Shown here one piece after another: positions 1-5,694 of a stretch of DNA of 7,687 bases. Source of the DNA: RUG11237 sp964450185 (lineage in GTDB: Bacteria; Bacillota; Clostridia; Lachnospirales; Lachnospiraceae); the NCBI GenBank assembly GCA_964450185.1, contig CAYVCL010000107.1, forward strand, positions 1 through 7,687, in the 5' to 3' direction. A program made the translations under genes and the position numbers. The notes beneath the pieces were generated by a model. That model saw only the letters and a list, made by a program, of their open reading frames with translations, was not told the origin of the DNA and searched no databases. Numbering within the stretch: the stretch's first letter is position 1; the number at the start of each line of letters is the position of its first letter.

Positions 1-356
1 CTGTTTGTATAAGTAGCAATTCCGCTCATGCGCTGTAAATAGTTTAACGCTGTTCTTTCGCCGGATAATAAGGCACGAATATCGCCTTCTACCACTGCCA
101 AAAGCTGACCGTTTTTCACTTCATCTCCGTCTTTTACTTTAAATGTCACTTTCGCTGTGTCATCTAACAATTCAAAAACTCTTTTAAAAACATCAAGACC
201 TGCAATAATTCCGTCCTGTTTACAGATTAAATCTGCACATCCTGCTTTGCTCTCTCTCATCACGGCATTGGTTGTAACATCCTCGCTGGAAATGTCTTCT
301 CTTAATGCCTGCAAAATTAAATTATCTACGTTCAACAGTGTTGTAACTGGATTCAT
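1..356 (-). CDS. nadC: Quinolinate phosphoribosyltransferase (nicotinate-nucleotide pyrophosphorylase), 3' end cut by window edge
   Basis: Translating the minus strand from the ATG at 356-354 gives about 118 residues that run off the window edge. The N-terminus (MNPVTTLLNVDNLILQALRE, then DISSEDVTTNAV) and the later SGERTALNYLQRMSGIAT segment are characteristic of NadC. The family transfers the phosphoribosyl group of PRPP to quinolinate and decarboxylates it to nicotinate mononucleotide, the last step of the de novo branch, in the cytoplasm. The visible part is the N-terminal alpha/beta sandwich domain and the start of the barrel domain; most active-site residues lie beyond the window. A GAAAGGG ribosome binding site sits 8 nt before the ATG, inside the end of nadB. 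The start overlaps the last 35 bp of nadB in another frame, which suggests translational coupling. The identification is firm; only completeness is unknown. Confidence 0.93.
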   Translation of the reverse strand, partial: MNPVTTLLNVDNLILQALREDISSEDVTTNAVMRESKAGCADLICKQDGIIAGLDVFKRVFELLDDTAKVTFKVKDGDEVKNGQLLAVVEGDIRALLSGERTALNYLQRMSGIATYTN

Positions 357-1671
357 TTGTAACACCCTTTCTATTTTCTTGTTCAATGGCTTCTATCACT
401 AACTTCTTATTTGCAATTTCGTACTGTTCTAAATTCTTATATGTATTCATGTCAATTCCGTACTTTTTTGAAAGTTCTGCTTCTTCTACTGCAGGTATTT
501 CACGTTCTTCCCAATGAGCTATCATGTCTTTTACTGCACGTTTGGCAAATACAAGACTTTCTAACAAGGAATTGCTGGCAAGACGATTGGCTCCGTGAAC
601 ACCATTACAGCTGGTTTCTCCTGCTGCATATAAATGCTCCATGGTGGTTTTGCTCACGGAATCCACATGAACGCCTCCCATAAAATAGTGCTGAGATGGC
701 ACTACAGGGATTGGCTCTTTTGTCACATCATAGCCTTCTTCTAAGCAGTACTGATATATATTTGGAAAACGCTGTTTCACATCACAATTCTCAATGGTAC
801 TCATGGAAAGCAGTACATATGGCATATTATCTTTTTCCATTTGTTTATGTATTTCATTTGTCAGCAAATCTCTTGGAAGGAGTTCATTTACAAAACGCTC
901 TCCATCTTTATTATAGAGAACCGCACCTTCCCCACGCACTGACTCAGATATCAGAAAACGTCTTCCCTTTTTCTTAGAATACAATGTGGTTGGATGAATT
1001 TGAACATAATTTACATGTTCTAAATCAATTCCATGACGTATAGAAATTGCCAGAGCATCTCCTGTCAGATGTGGGAAATTGGTGGAATTTTCATATACAC
1101 CGCCAATGCCGCCACATGCCCATAAAACATCATGGGCAAACACCGGCACTAACTCTCCTTCTGCTGTTTGCACCACAATACCGTCACAACAATTATCTTT
1201 ACATATAATATCTACCATAGTGGTTTCGGTAAGAATTGTTACATTGTCTAATTTCTGTACCTGTGCCAACAGCTTGGTGGTTATTTCCATGCCTGTCACA
1301 TCTTCATGATAAAGGATTCGGTTGGTAGAATGAGCCGCTTCTCTGGTAAAGACCAGTTCACCATCTTCCATGGCAAATTCTACTCCATATCCTATCAAGT
1401 CTTCAATCACAGCATGTGAAGAACGAATCATAATATTTACCGATTCTTTTCTGTTTTCGTAATGCCCTGCCTTCAATGTGTCTTCAAAAAAGCTGTCGTA
1501 ATCATCTTCGTTTTTCAACACACAGATTCCACCCTGAGCCAGAAAAGAATCACTTTCCTCTAATGACGCTTTTGTTATCATCAATATCTTTTTGTCTTTT
1601 GGAAGATTCAATGCCCCATAACAGCCTGCGACACCTGTTCCAACGATTATTACGTCATATTCTTTTTCCAT
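322..1671 (-). CDS. nadB: L-aspartate oxidase
   Basis: This 449-residue cytoplasmic flavoprotein oxidises L-aspartate to iminoaspartate for NadA; in anaerobes fumarate is the likely electron acceptor (family knowledge). Visible features are the FAD-binding GTGVAG at about residues 11-16, SFLAQGG at 42-48, the TREAAHSTNR substrate region at 109-118, SESVRGEGA at 242-250 with a conserved Arg, HYFMGGV at 328-334, and GETSCNGVHGANRLASNSLL at 351-370 for FAD contacts and a second conserved Arg. I place the start at 1671 because GGGAGG lies 5 nt upstream (1677-1682) and the protein then opens with MEKEYDVIIVG. An upstream in-frame ATG at 1707 would add 12 non-conserved residues. The C-terminal helical part is short, giving 449 aa against about 540 in E. 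coli. The gene starts 41 bp after nadA and overlaps nadC by 35 bp. Fumarate reductase/succinate dehydrogenase flavoproteins are relatives, but the nad context decides. Confidence 0.95.
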   Translation of the reverse strand: MEKEYDVIIVGTGVAGCYGALNLPKDKKILMITKASLEESDSFLAQGGICVLKNEDDYDSFFEDTLKAGHYENRKESVNIMIRSSHAVIEDLIGYGVEFAMEDGELVFTREAAHSTNRILYHEDVTGMEITTKLLAQVQKLDNVTILTETTMVDIICKDNCCDGIVVQTAEGELVPVFAHDVLWACGGIGGVYENSTNFPHLTGDALAISIRHGIDLEHVNYVQIHPTTLYSKKKGRRFLISESVRGEGAVLYNKDGERFVNELLPRDLLTNEIHKQMEKDNMPYVLLSMSTIENCDVKQRFPNIYQYCLEEGYDVTKEPIPVVPSQHYFMGGVHVDSVSKTTMEHLYAAGETSCNGVHGANRLASNSLLESLVFAKRAVKDMIAHWEEREIPAVEEAELSKKYGIDMNTYKNLEQYEIANKKLVIEAIEQENRKGVTNESSYNTVERR

Positions 1672-1676
1672 AACTG

Positions 1677-1682
1677 CCTCCC
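1677..1682 (-). promoter_or_regulatory. Ribosome binding site that sets the nadB start
   Basis: On the minus strand GGGAGG lies 5 nt before the ATG at 1671-1669. The alternative ATG at 1707-1705 has only a weaker AGGA close to it. This site, with the conserved dinucleotide-fold N-terminus beginning right after 1671, favours the downstream start. Confidence 0.75.
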
Positions 1683-1712
1683 AATGAACTGTCTGTTTCC
1701 AGTTCATATTTC

Positions 1713-2621
1713 CTATTTTGCAAGCTCTAACATACGCACAAGTGGTGCATGTGCTTCCTTCGCAAACTGTTCTTCTAATTTTACTTCAAATGTATTATTT
1801 TCCAGTGAATCAATAATTTTGTCCAGTGTAATCTTCTTCATATCCGGGCAAATCAAAGTTTCTGTCAATGGATAAAATTCTTTTTCCGGATTGTTTTTCT
1901 TTAATTCACACATAACTCCAAGCTCTGTTCCGATAATGAACTCACGCTTATCACTTGCTTTCGCATAGGAAATAATACCGGCAGTACTGCCTGCATATTC
2001 AGCCAGTTCCACAACTTCTTTTTCACATTCCGGATGCACTAATAAAGCTGCATTTGGATGCGCTTCCTTTGCTTTTAACACATCTTCTTTGGTAAGCTTT
2101 GCATGTACCGGACAACATCCGTCATTGAAAATAAATTCTTTTTCCGGCACCTGTTCTGCCACATATCTTCCCAAATTCTTATCTGGAATAAAATAAATAT
2201 ATTTATTTGGAAGTGCTTTTACAATCTTTAATGCATTGGATGAAGTTACACAAACATCTGCATTTCTCTTTAATTCCGCATTGGAATTTACATAACACAC
2301 CACCGCAACATCGTTATATTTTTCACGAACTTTTGCAATACTTTCCGCGGTTGCCATGTGTGCCATCGGACAGTCTGCGGAAGCATCCGGCATTAACACT
2401 GTTTTCTTCTGATTTAAAATCTTCGCACCCTCACCCATAAAGGATACACCACATAAAATAATGGTATCAGCCTCTACCTGAGTTGCCTTTTCGCTCAAAA
2501 AGTAGGAATCTCCAATATAATCCGCCACTTCATGTATTTCATCTTTCACATAATAATGTGCCATAATAACAGCATTTTTTTCTTTTTTCAGTGCATTTAT
2601 TCTATCTATTTTTTCTTTCAT
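1713..2621 (-). CDS. nadA: Quinolinate synthase, [4Fe-4S] enzyme
   Basis: NadA condenses iminoaspartate with dihydroxyacetone phosphate to quinolinate in the cytoplasm, using an oxygen-sensitive [4Fe-4S] cluster. At 302 residues it is the compact length typical of the Firmicute/Thermotoga type. The three cluster cysteines expected for the family are visible: Cys84 in PDASADCPMA, Cys170 in NDGCCPVH and Cys258 in TLICPDMKK. AHYYVKDEIHEVADYIGDS (21-39), VCYVNSNAELK (108-118), IPDKNLGRYV (145-154) and HPECEKEV (196-203) are further family motifs. The ATG at 2621-2619 is preceded by AGGAGG, leaving no doubt about the start. It is the first gene of nadABC; nadB follows 41 bp later. A promoter with an extended -10 lies about 50 bp upstream (2673-2701). 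Confidence 0.97.
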   Translation of the reverse strand: MKEKIDRINALKKEKNAVIMAHYYVKDEIHEVADYIGDSYFLSEKATQVEADTIILCGVSFMGEGAKILNQKKTVLMPDASADCPMAHMATAESIAKVREKYNDVAVVCYVNSNAELKRNADVCVTSSNALKIVKALPNKYIYFIPDKNLGRYVAEQVPEKEFIFNDGCCPVHAKLTKEDVLKAKEAHPNAALLVHPECEKEVVELAEYAGSTAGIISYAKASDKREFIIGTELGVMCELKKNNPEKEFYPLTETLICPDMKKITLDKIIDSLENNTFEVKLEEQFAKEAHAPLVRMLELAK

Positions 2622-2672
2622 TGCAGCCTCCTGCTTTTTATGTAAATTTCCAAATTATAACTAACATGTGGA

Positions 2673-2701
2673 AGTATATCACAAAATATTCTCAATTACA
2701 A
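2673..2701 (-). promoter_or_regulatory. Probable promoter of nadABC (extended -10)
   Basis: Reading the minus strand, TTGTAA (2701-2696) is followed after exactly 17 nt by TATACT (2678-2673), preceded by TG one base upstream (TGATATACT), an extended -10 element. Transcription would begin near 2666, giving a leader of about 45 nt before nadA. A second, weaker possibility is TATAAT at 2659-2654, with a poorly spaced TTGTGA. I could not recognise a NiaR-type palindrome over either site. Confidence 0.7.
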
Positions 2702-2748
2702 GATTCCCTGACTCCTAAGTTTCTAAACCTTTCTTACAGTTGTCTTGT

Positions 2749-3507
2749 TTATCTGCTCTCTAACTTTCCAATAAATTCTTTTACTCTGGCATTATCCGAA
2801 TTAAAAATTTCCTCTGGAGTTCCCTGTGCCTGTATATAACCGTTTTCCATAAAGATAATTCGTTCGGATACTTCTTTTGCAAATTGCATTTCGTGGGTAA
2901 CAATAATCATTGTCATATGTTCTTTTGCCAGTTCTTTGATAACCTTTAAAACTTCTGTGGTTAATTCCGGGTCCAACGCAGAAGTCGGCTCATCAAAGAA
3001 TAAAATCTGCGGTTTCAATGCTAACGCCCTTGCAATGGAAACACGCTGCTGCTGTCCACCGGACAACTGATGCGGATAATAGTCTTCCTTATCTTCCAAA
3101 CCAAGCTTTTTCAAGAGTTCTCTTGCCTCTGCAATCGCCTGTTCTTTTGGTACTTTTAATACGGATACCGGAGCATCAATAATGTTTTTCAGCACACTGT
3201 AATGAGGAAACAAATTAAAATTCTGAAACACAAGACCATAATATCTGTGGATTTCTTTTAATTCCTTCTGAGGTGCATACACCGCTTTCCCATCTTCCGT
3301 CCATGCTGCCTTTCTATCCAGATAGATTAACTCTCCACTATCGATAGTTTCCAGCATAGTTGCGCATCTTAATATGGTTGACTTTCCAGAACCGGATGGA
3401 CCAATAATGGAAACTACTTCCCCTTTTTTCACCTGTATGGAAATATCTTTCAACACTTCTAAGCCGTCAAATTTTTTGCTTACATGATTCATTTCTAATA
3501 AATTCAT
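2749..3507 (-). CDS. Polar amino acid ABC transporter, ATP-binding protein
   Basis: This 252-residue cytoplasmic ATPase powers the importer encoded with it, in the GlnQ/HisP family. In order: Walker A GPSGSGKST at 36-44, Q-loop Gln95 in VFQNFNLFPH, ABC signature LSGGQQQR at 148-155, Walker B ILFFDEP at 168-174, D-loop SALDP at 176-180 and switch His205 in THEMQFA. All nucleotide-binding elements are intact. Residues 60-88 form a somewhat longer, charged insert before the Q-loop. The start is supported by AGGTAGGTGAC a few bases upstream, which overlaps the permease stop codon; the genes are 8 nt apart, so translation is probably coupled. It is the last gene of the transporter operon, and no clear terminator follows in the 127 bp before nadA. 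Family assignment is secure; the substrate cannot be inferred from the ATPase. Confidence 0.95.
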   Translation of the reverse strand: MNLLEMNHVSKKFDGLEVLKDISIQVKKGEVVSIIGPSGSGKSTILRCATMLETIDSGELIYLDRKAAWTEDGKAVYAPQKELKEIHRYYGLVFQNFNLFPHYSVLKNIIDAPVSVLKVPKEQAIAEARELLKKLGLEDKEDYYPHQLSGGQQQRVSIARALALKPQILFFDEPTSALDPELTTEVLKVIKELAKEHMTMIIVTHEMQFAKEVSERIIFMENGYIQAQGTPEEIFNSDNARVKEFIGKLESR

Positions 3508-3515
3508 ATTGTCAC

Positions 3516-4166
3516 CTACCTGTAATAATCCAGTTTCTTCTCAAATTTTTCCATTACCAACGCTACAAGCAGGTTGAATACATAATAAAATATACCTGCC
3601 GCCACAAATGGCATCATAGATGCTTCATTGGCAGCCATCTGTTTTGCCAATGTAAACATTTCGGTTACTGCAATTACAAAAGCAAGAGAAGTATCCTTTA
3701 CCAATGTTATGGTTTCATTTGTTACCGGTGGAAGTATTCTCTTGATTACCTGTGGAAGTATAATCTTAAAGAATGTCTGGGCTTTGGAATACCCCAGCAT
3801 TTTGGCTGCTTCGTACTGCCCTTTCGGAATTGATTCGATTCCCGCTCTGTAAATTTCCGCAAAATATGCAGCATAATTTAGCACAAATCCTATAATAACG
3901 GCAACCATGCGATACCATTTTGCGATTTTTATATCAAAAATATAATATGGTCCAAAATATACCACCAAAAGCTGTAACATAAGCGGTGTTCCACGCATAA
4001 TTGAAATATATGCCTTAAAAATAAACTGCACTATTTTGATTTTTGACATGCGCCCAAAAGCAATCAATAATCCAAGCGGAAGGGCAAACACTAATGTAAG
4101 AAAAAATATTTCTATTGATATTAACATTCCGCTGCTTAACTGTTGTATCATTGAAAGAATATCCAT
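3516..4166 (-). CDS. Polar amino acid ABC transporter, permease protein
   Basis: This 216-residue integral membrane protein belongs to the His/Glu/Gln/Arg/opine permease family. Hydrophobic segments lie at about residues 13-36, 45-75, 87-105, 160-175 and 185-205. The RGTPLMLQL motif at 58-66 and the cytoplasmic EAA loop, EAAKMLGYSKAQ at 119-130 running on to LPQ at 137-139, which docks on the ATPase, are both present. Only one permease gene is encoded, so the channel is presumably a homodimer. AGGAGG (4178-4173) lies 6 nt before the ATG. The gene follows the binding-protein gene after 56 bp containing a terminator-like hairpin, and precedes the ATPase by 8 nt. Length and motifs are normal for the family; the exact amino acid carried is unknown. 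Confidence 0.95.
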   Translation of the reverse strand: MDILSMIQQLSSGMLISIEIFFLTLVFALPLGLLIAFGRMSKIKIVQFIFKAYISIMRGTPLMLQLLVVYFGPYYIFDIKIAKWYRMVAVIIGFVLNYAAYFAEIYRAGIESIPKGQYEAAKMLGYSKAQTFFKIILPQVIKRILPPVTNETITLVKDTSLAFVIAVTEMFTLAKQMAANEASMMPFVAAGIFYYVFNLLVALVMEKFEKKLDYYR

Positions 4167-4178
4167 CTTTATCCTCCT

Positions 4179-4210
4179 AAAAGAATAGGGAGCTTTGACA
4201 CTCCCTACTC
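4179..4210 (-). terminator. Terminator-like hairpin between binding protein and permease (probable partial attenuator)
   Basis: In the minus-strand transcript GAGTAGGGAG (4210-4201) pairs with CTCCCTATTC (4192-4183), ten pairs including one G-U, around an 8-nt loop (4193-4200). It is followed by UUUU (4182-4179), and the permease AGGAGG begins immediately after. The U-run is short, so partial termination, or protection of the upstream mRNA from 3' decay, seems more likely than full termination. Either would raise binding protein over membrane components. Confidence 0.65.
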
Positions 4211-4222
4211 CAAAATCGTTTC

Positions 4223-5086
4223 TTATTTAGATTCTAAAATCACACTATCCTGCAAGCCCCATTTTTCTGCAATCTGGATAAATGTGCCATCTGCTATCAT
4301 TTCATCTAAAGCACCCTGTACCTGATCGCGAAGTGCTGTATTAGAAAGTTCAAATCCAACACCATATACTTCACTTGCCAGTTCTTCTTCTAAAATTATG
4401 AATTCGCCATTTCTTTCTTCCAACTGATATTTTGCAACACCAACATCCATAGCAACCACATCTGCTGCTCCTGCTTCCATATTCATAAACGCTGTGTTGT
4501 AATCAGAAACCTGTACTAATTCAGCAAAAGAATTTGTTAATTCTACATTTTCGTCACTTTCTAATGCTTTCAAAGCAGAAGAATCTGCCTGTACTACTAC
4601 TGTTTTTCCAGCTAAATCCGCTTTTGTTTTGATGTCGCTGTCTGCTGCAACCACAAATACCTGACTGTTATCTATGTATGGTTCTGACCAGCAATATTTA
4701 TCTTCTCTGCCATTCATAGTGAAACCGTTCCAAATACAATCAATGGTACCGGAACTTAATTCCATATCTTTCGCATCCCAGTCGATTGGCTGTTTTACCA
4801 ATTCATATCCTAATCTATCACACACTTCCTGTGCCAAATCCAAATCAAATCCTACATATTCTCCATTATCATCTTTGTATCCGTATGGAGGAAAGCTTGC
4901 ATCAAATCCCACGGTAAATGTAGTCTTTTCCTCAACCGCTTCCGGATCATCTGCTGTTTCATTCTCTGTAGTTTCATTTGTAGCTGTCTGTGTATCCTTG
5001 TTTTCTGCACTTTCAGAATTTCCACAAGCTGTCAATGACGCTACCACTGCAAGTGACATAAGTATTCCAATGAATTTCTTTTTCAT
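4223..5086 (-). CDS. Polar amino acid ABC transporter, substrate-binding lipoprotein
   Basis: This 287-residue family 3 solute-binding protein is anchored on the outer face of the cytoplasmic membrane. A signal peptide (residues 1-20) ends in the lipobox LTAC with lipidated Cys21. A flexible Thr/Glu/Asn-rich linker follows to about 55, then the binding domain (about 56-280). FPPYGYKDDNGEYVGFDLD (65-83) is the family signature region. Arg127 in NGREDK and Asp214 in VAMDVG sit where family members hold the ligand's carboxylate and amino groups, which supports an amino acid ligand. The ATG follows a strong AAGGAGG site. It is the first gene of the operon, expressed from the promoter at 5125-5153. 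Side-chain specificity (glutamine, arginine, cystine or other) cannot be read with confidence. Confidence 0.95.
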   Translation of the reverse strand: MKKKFIGILMSLAVVASLTACGNSESAENKDTQTATNETTENETADDPEAVEEKTTFTVGFDASFPPYGYKDDNGEYVGFDLDLAQEVCDRLGYELVKQPIDWDAKDMELSSGTIDCIWNGFTMNGREDKYCWSEPYIDNSQVFVVAADSDIKTKADLAGKTVVVQADSSALKALESDENVELTNSFAELVQVSDYNTAFMNMEAGAADVVAMDVGVAKYQLEERNGEFIILEEELASEVYGVGFELSNTALRDQVQGALDEMIADGTFIQIAEKWGLQDSVILESK

Positions 5087-5124
5087 AAGGGCCTCCTTGA
5101 ATTATCTTTTTTCGCAATGCATTA

Positions 5125-5153
5125 ATTATAATATATGGCTGTGGTTAATTCAA
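5125..5153 (-). promoter_or_regulatory. Probable sigma-A promoter of the amino acid transporter operon
   Basis: On the minus strand TTGAAT (5153-5148) and a perfect TATAAT (5130-5125) are separated by exactly 17 nt. Start would be near 5118, about 30 nt before the binding-protein ATG. The -35 lies only 3 bp from the end of the inverted-repeat block (5157), so that block forms the whole upstream context of the promoter. Confidence 0.78.
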
Positions 5154-5156
5154 TAG

Positions 5157-5169
5157 TTTTTTTGCATGG
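5157..5169. repeat. Left 13-bp terminal inverted repeat
   Basis: TTTTTTTGCATGG on the plus strand is exactly complementary to 5658-5670. The GCATG part can alternatively pair with CATGC at 5334-5338, so this arm has two competing partners. Confidence 0.6.
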
Positions 5170-5338
5170 GGGATTCGAATCTGAGTGGCGGGCAGGACGC
5201 CCCAGCTTAGCCCATTCCCTACTATCTGTCGCCCCCAAGGCTGAGGGTATGTTTACAGCCTTGGGGACGACAGATAGTAGGGAATGGGCTAAGCTGGGGC
5301 TGTTTCTGGCTGGCTACATACATTCGAATTGTTCATGC
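5164..5338. repeat. Hairpin A: near-perfect 45-position stem with an outer arm
   Basis: 5199-5243 pairs with 5256-5300 around a 12-nt loop (5244-5255). There is one imperfection, C5232 against A5267, which becomes a G-U pair in a minus-strand RNA. Outside an asymmetric internal loop (18 and 21 nt), 5164-5168 plus 5173-5180 (GCATG and ATTCGAAT) pair with 5322-5329 plus 5334-5338. Both strands of the outer arm keep the same 4-nt unpaired step. The stem is far longer than a terminator. Confidence 0.9.
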
Positions 5339-5372
5339 GTATGGTGGAGAGGGGTGGCTGGCGGCATGTTTG

Positions 5373-5460
5373 GCTTATGACATTTCACTTAACGAAAGTC
5401 CATCCAGAGCGGTTGCTCTTTTCCATGCGAGCATGATGCTTTCCAGATACAGCTTATGAC
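5373..5460 (+). repeat. Direct repeat GCTTATGAC (two copies, 79 bp apart)
   Basis: GCTTATGAC occurs at 5373-5381 and 5452-5460, and as GCTCATGAC on the minus strand at 5635-5627. The second and third copies form the base of hairpin B. The first copy lies in the spacer and is preceded, 15 nt upstream, by GGGGTGG (5351-5357). The minus-strand copy has GGGGTGG at a 14-nt distance (5656-5650), so a longer diverged module seems to be repeated. Confidence 0.6.
5394..5428 (+). repeat. Diverged plus-strand copy of the minus-strand terminator
   Basis: The plus strand here reads GAAAGTCCATCCAGAGCGGT, then GCTCTTTTCCATGC. The minus strand at 5695-5659 reads GAAAGCCATGCCAGAGCGGT, then GGCTTTTTTTGCATG. 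CCAGAGCGGT is identical in both (5404-5413 and 5685-5676). The two copies are placed almost symmetrically about the axis of hairpin B, so that inverted repeat in diverged form covers about 5394-5695. Confidence 0.5.
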
Positions 5461-5635
5461 CGGCACAAATTCTTCTGGGGAAGACGATCAGGAGGCGTTT
5501 TTAACGGAGGGGAAATCCACTGGCTACGTAGACTTAAGCTCGACGGTTCTCCGGAGAGCTTTAGTCGAAGTTGCCAGTTAGTTCCCAGTAGTGTTGCCTC
5601 CGTCTTCCCCAGAAGAATTTGTGCCGGTCATGAGC
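5452..5635. repeat. Hairpin B: about 184-nt interrupted hairpin
   Basis: The outer stem is 5452-5486 with 5601-5635, 35 positions with a single T/G (G-U in a plus-strand RNA). After a 5-nt bulge, 5492-5496 pairs with 5596-5600. Then 5510-5514 pairs with 5582-5586, 5519-5524 with 5573-5578, and 5531-5540 with 5557-5566 (one T/T mismatch), closing a 16-nt loop that contains the palindrome CTCCGGAG. The inner stems share one register, as expected of a single long imperfect inverted repeat. Confidence 0.88.
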
Positions 5636-5657
5636 GTACTATAAACACACCACCCCG

Positions 5658-5670
5658 CCATGCAAAAAAA
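5658..5670. repeat. Right 13-bp terminal inverted repeat
   Basis: CCATGCAAAAAAA is the exact complement of 5157-5169. On the minus strand its seven T residues are also the U-run of the terminator at 5664-5694, so element end and terminator overlap. Confidence 0.6.
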
Positions 5671-5694
5671 GCCACACCGCTCTGGCATGGCTTT
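5664..5694 (-). terminator. Rho-independent terminator of the small membrane protein gene
   Basis: In the minus-strand transcript AAAGCCAUGCC (5694-5684) pairs with GGUGUGGCUUU (5678-5668), eleven pairs including two G-U, around the loop AGAGC. It ends in seven U (5670-5664). The wobble pairs would be C-A mismatches in a plus-strand RNA, so the hairpin is designed for minus-strand transcription. It lies 28 bp after the stop codon at 5722. Confidence 0.85.

Larger units (their letters stand above)
5157..5670. other. 514-bp non-coding inverted-repeat element (MITE-like element or large structured RNA)
   Basis: No convincing gene is present: the only long open frame, on the plus strand, runs straight through repeat arms and has no family features. 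The block is bounded by a 13-bp perfect inverted repeat (5157-5169 and 5658-5670, TTTTTTTGCATGG and its complement). It holds two large hairpins (5164-5338 and 5452-5635) and a 113-bp repetitive spacer. By hand count it is about 52% G+C over 5161-5640, clearly above its neighbours, which suggests acquisition or strong structural constraint. I see no target-site duplication just outside the 13-bp ends (CAATAG on the left, GCCACA on the right). No transposase, reverse transcriptase or other protein partner is in the window. A non-autonomous transposable element is my first guess, a structured RNA the second. The true boundaries are uncertain, because repeat similarity continues to about 5695. 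Confidence 0.55.

Noticed and set aside
1672..1707. Longer nadB starting at 1707
   Set aside because: The extra 12 residues are unlike the family N-terminus, while GGGAGG sits 5 nt before the ATG at 1671.
2641..2701. NiaR-type operator or riboswitch before nadA
   Set aside because: Only a weak TTCCA/TGGAA inverted pair is present, and the leader of about 45 nt is too short for an aptamer; nothing matches a regulator site I can name.
5169..5186. tRNA T-arm, suggested by GGATTCGAATC
   Set aside because: The flanking five-base arms do not pair, and no acceptor, D or anticodon arm surrounds it; ATTCGAAT is instead part of the outer stem of hairpin A.
5135..5380. Plus-strand open frame of 81 codons through hairpin A
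   Set aside because: It lies across both arms of the long inverted repeat, lacks a convincing ribosome binding site and shows no domain-like features; the nucleotide structure explains the open frame.
5406..5422. Plus-strand terminator AGAGC-GGTT-GCTCTTTT
   Set aside because: The stem is only five pairs and no plus-strand gene ends here; it is better read as part of the degenerate terminator copy.
5157..5670. Retron msr-msd RNA (13-bp end repeats plus long hairpins)
   Set aside because: The layout is superficially similar, but no reverse transcriptase gene lies in the 7.7 kb window and the block is longer than usual retron RNAs; there are also two giant hairpins.
5157..5670. Group II intron remnant
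   Set aside because: I see no GUGYG-type 5' end, no recognisable domain V and no intron-encoded protein.
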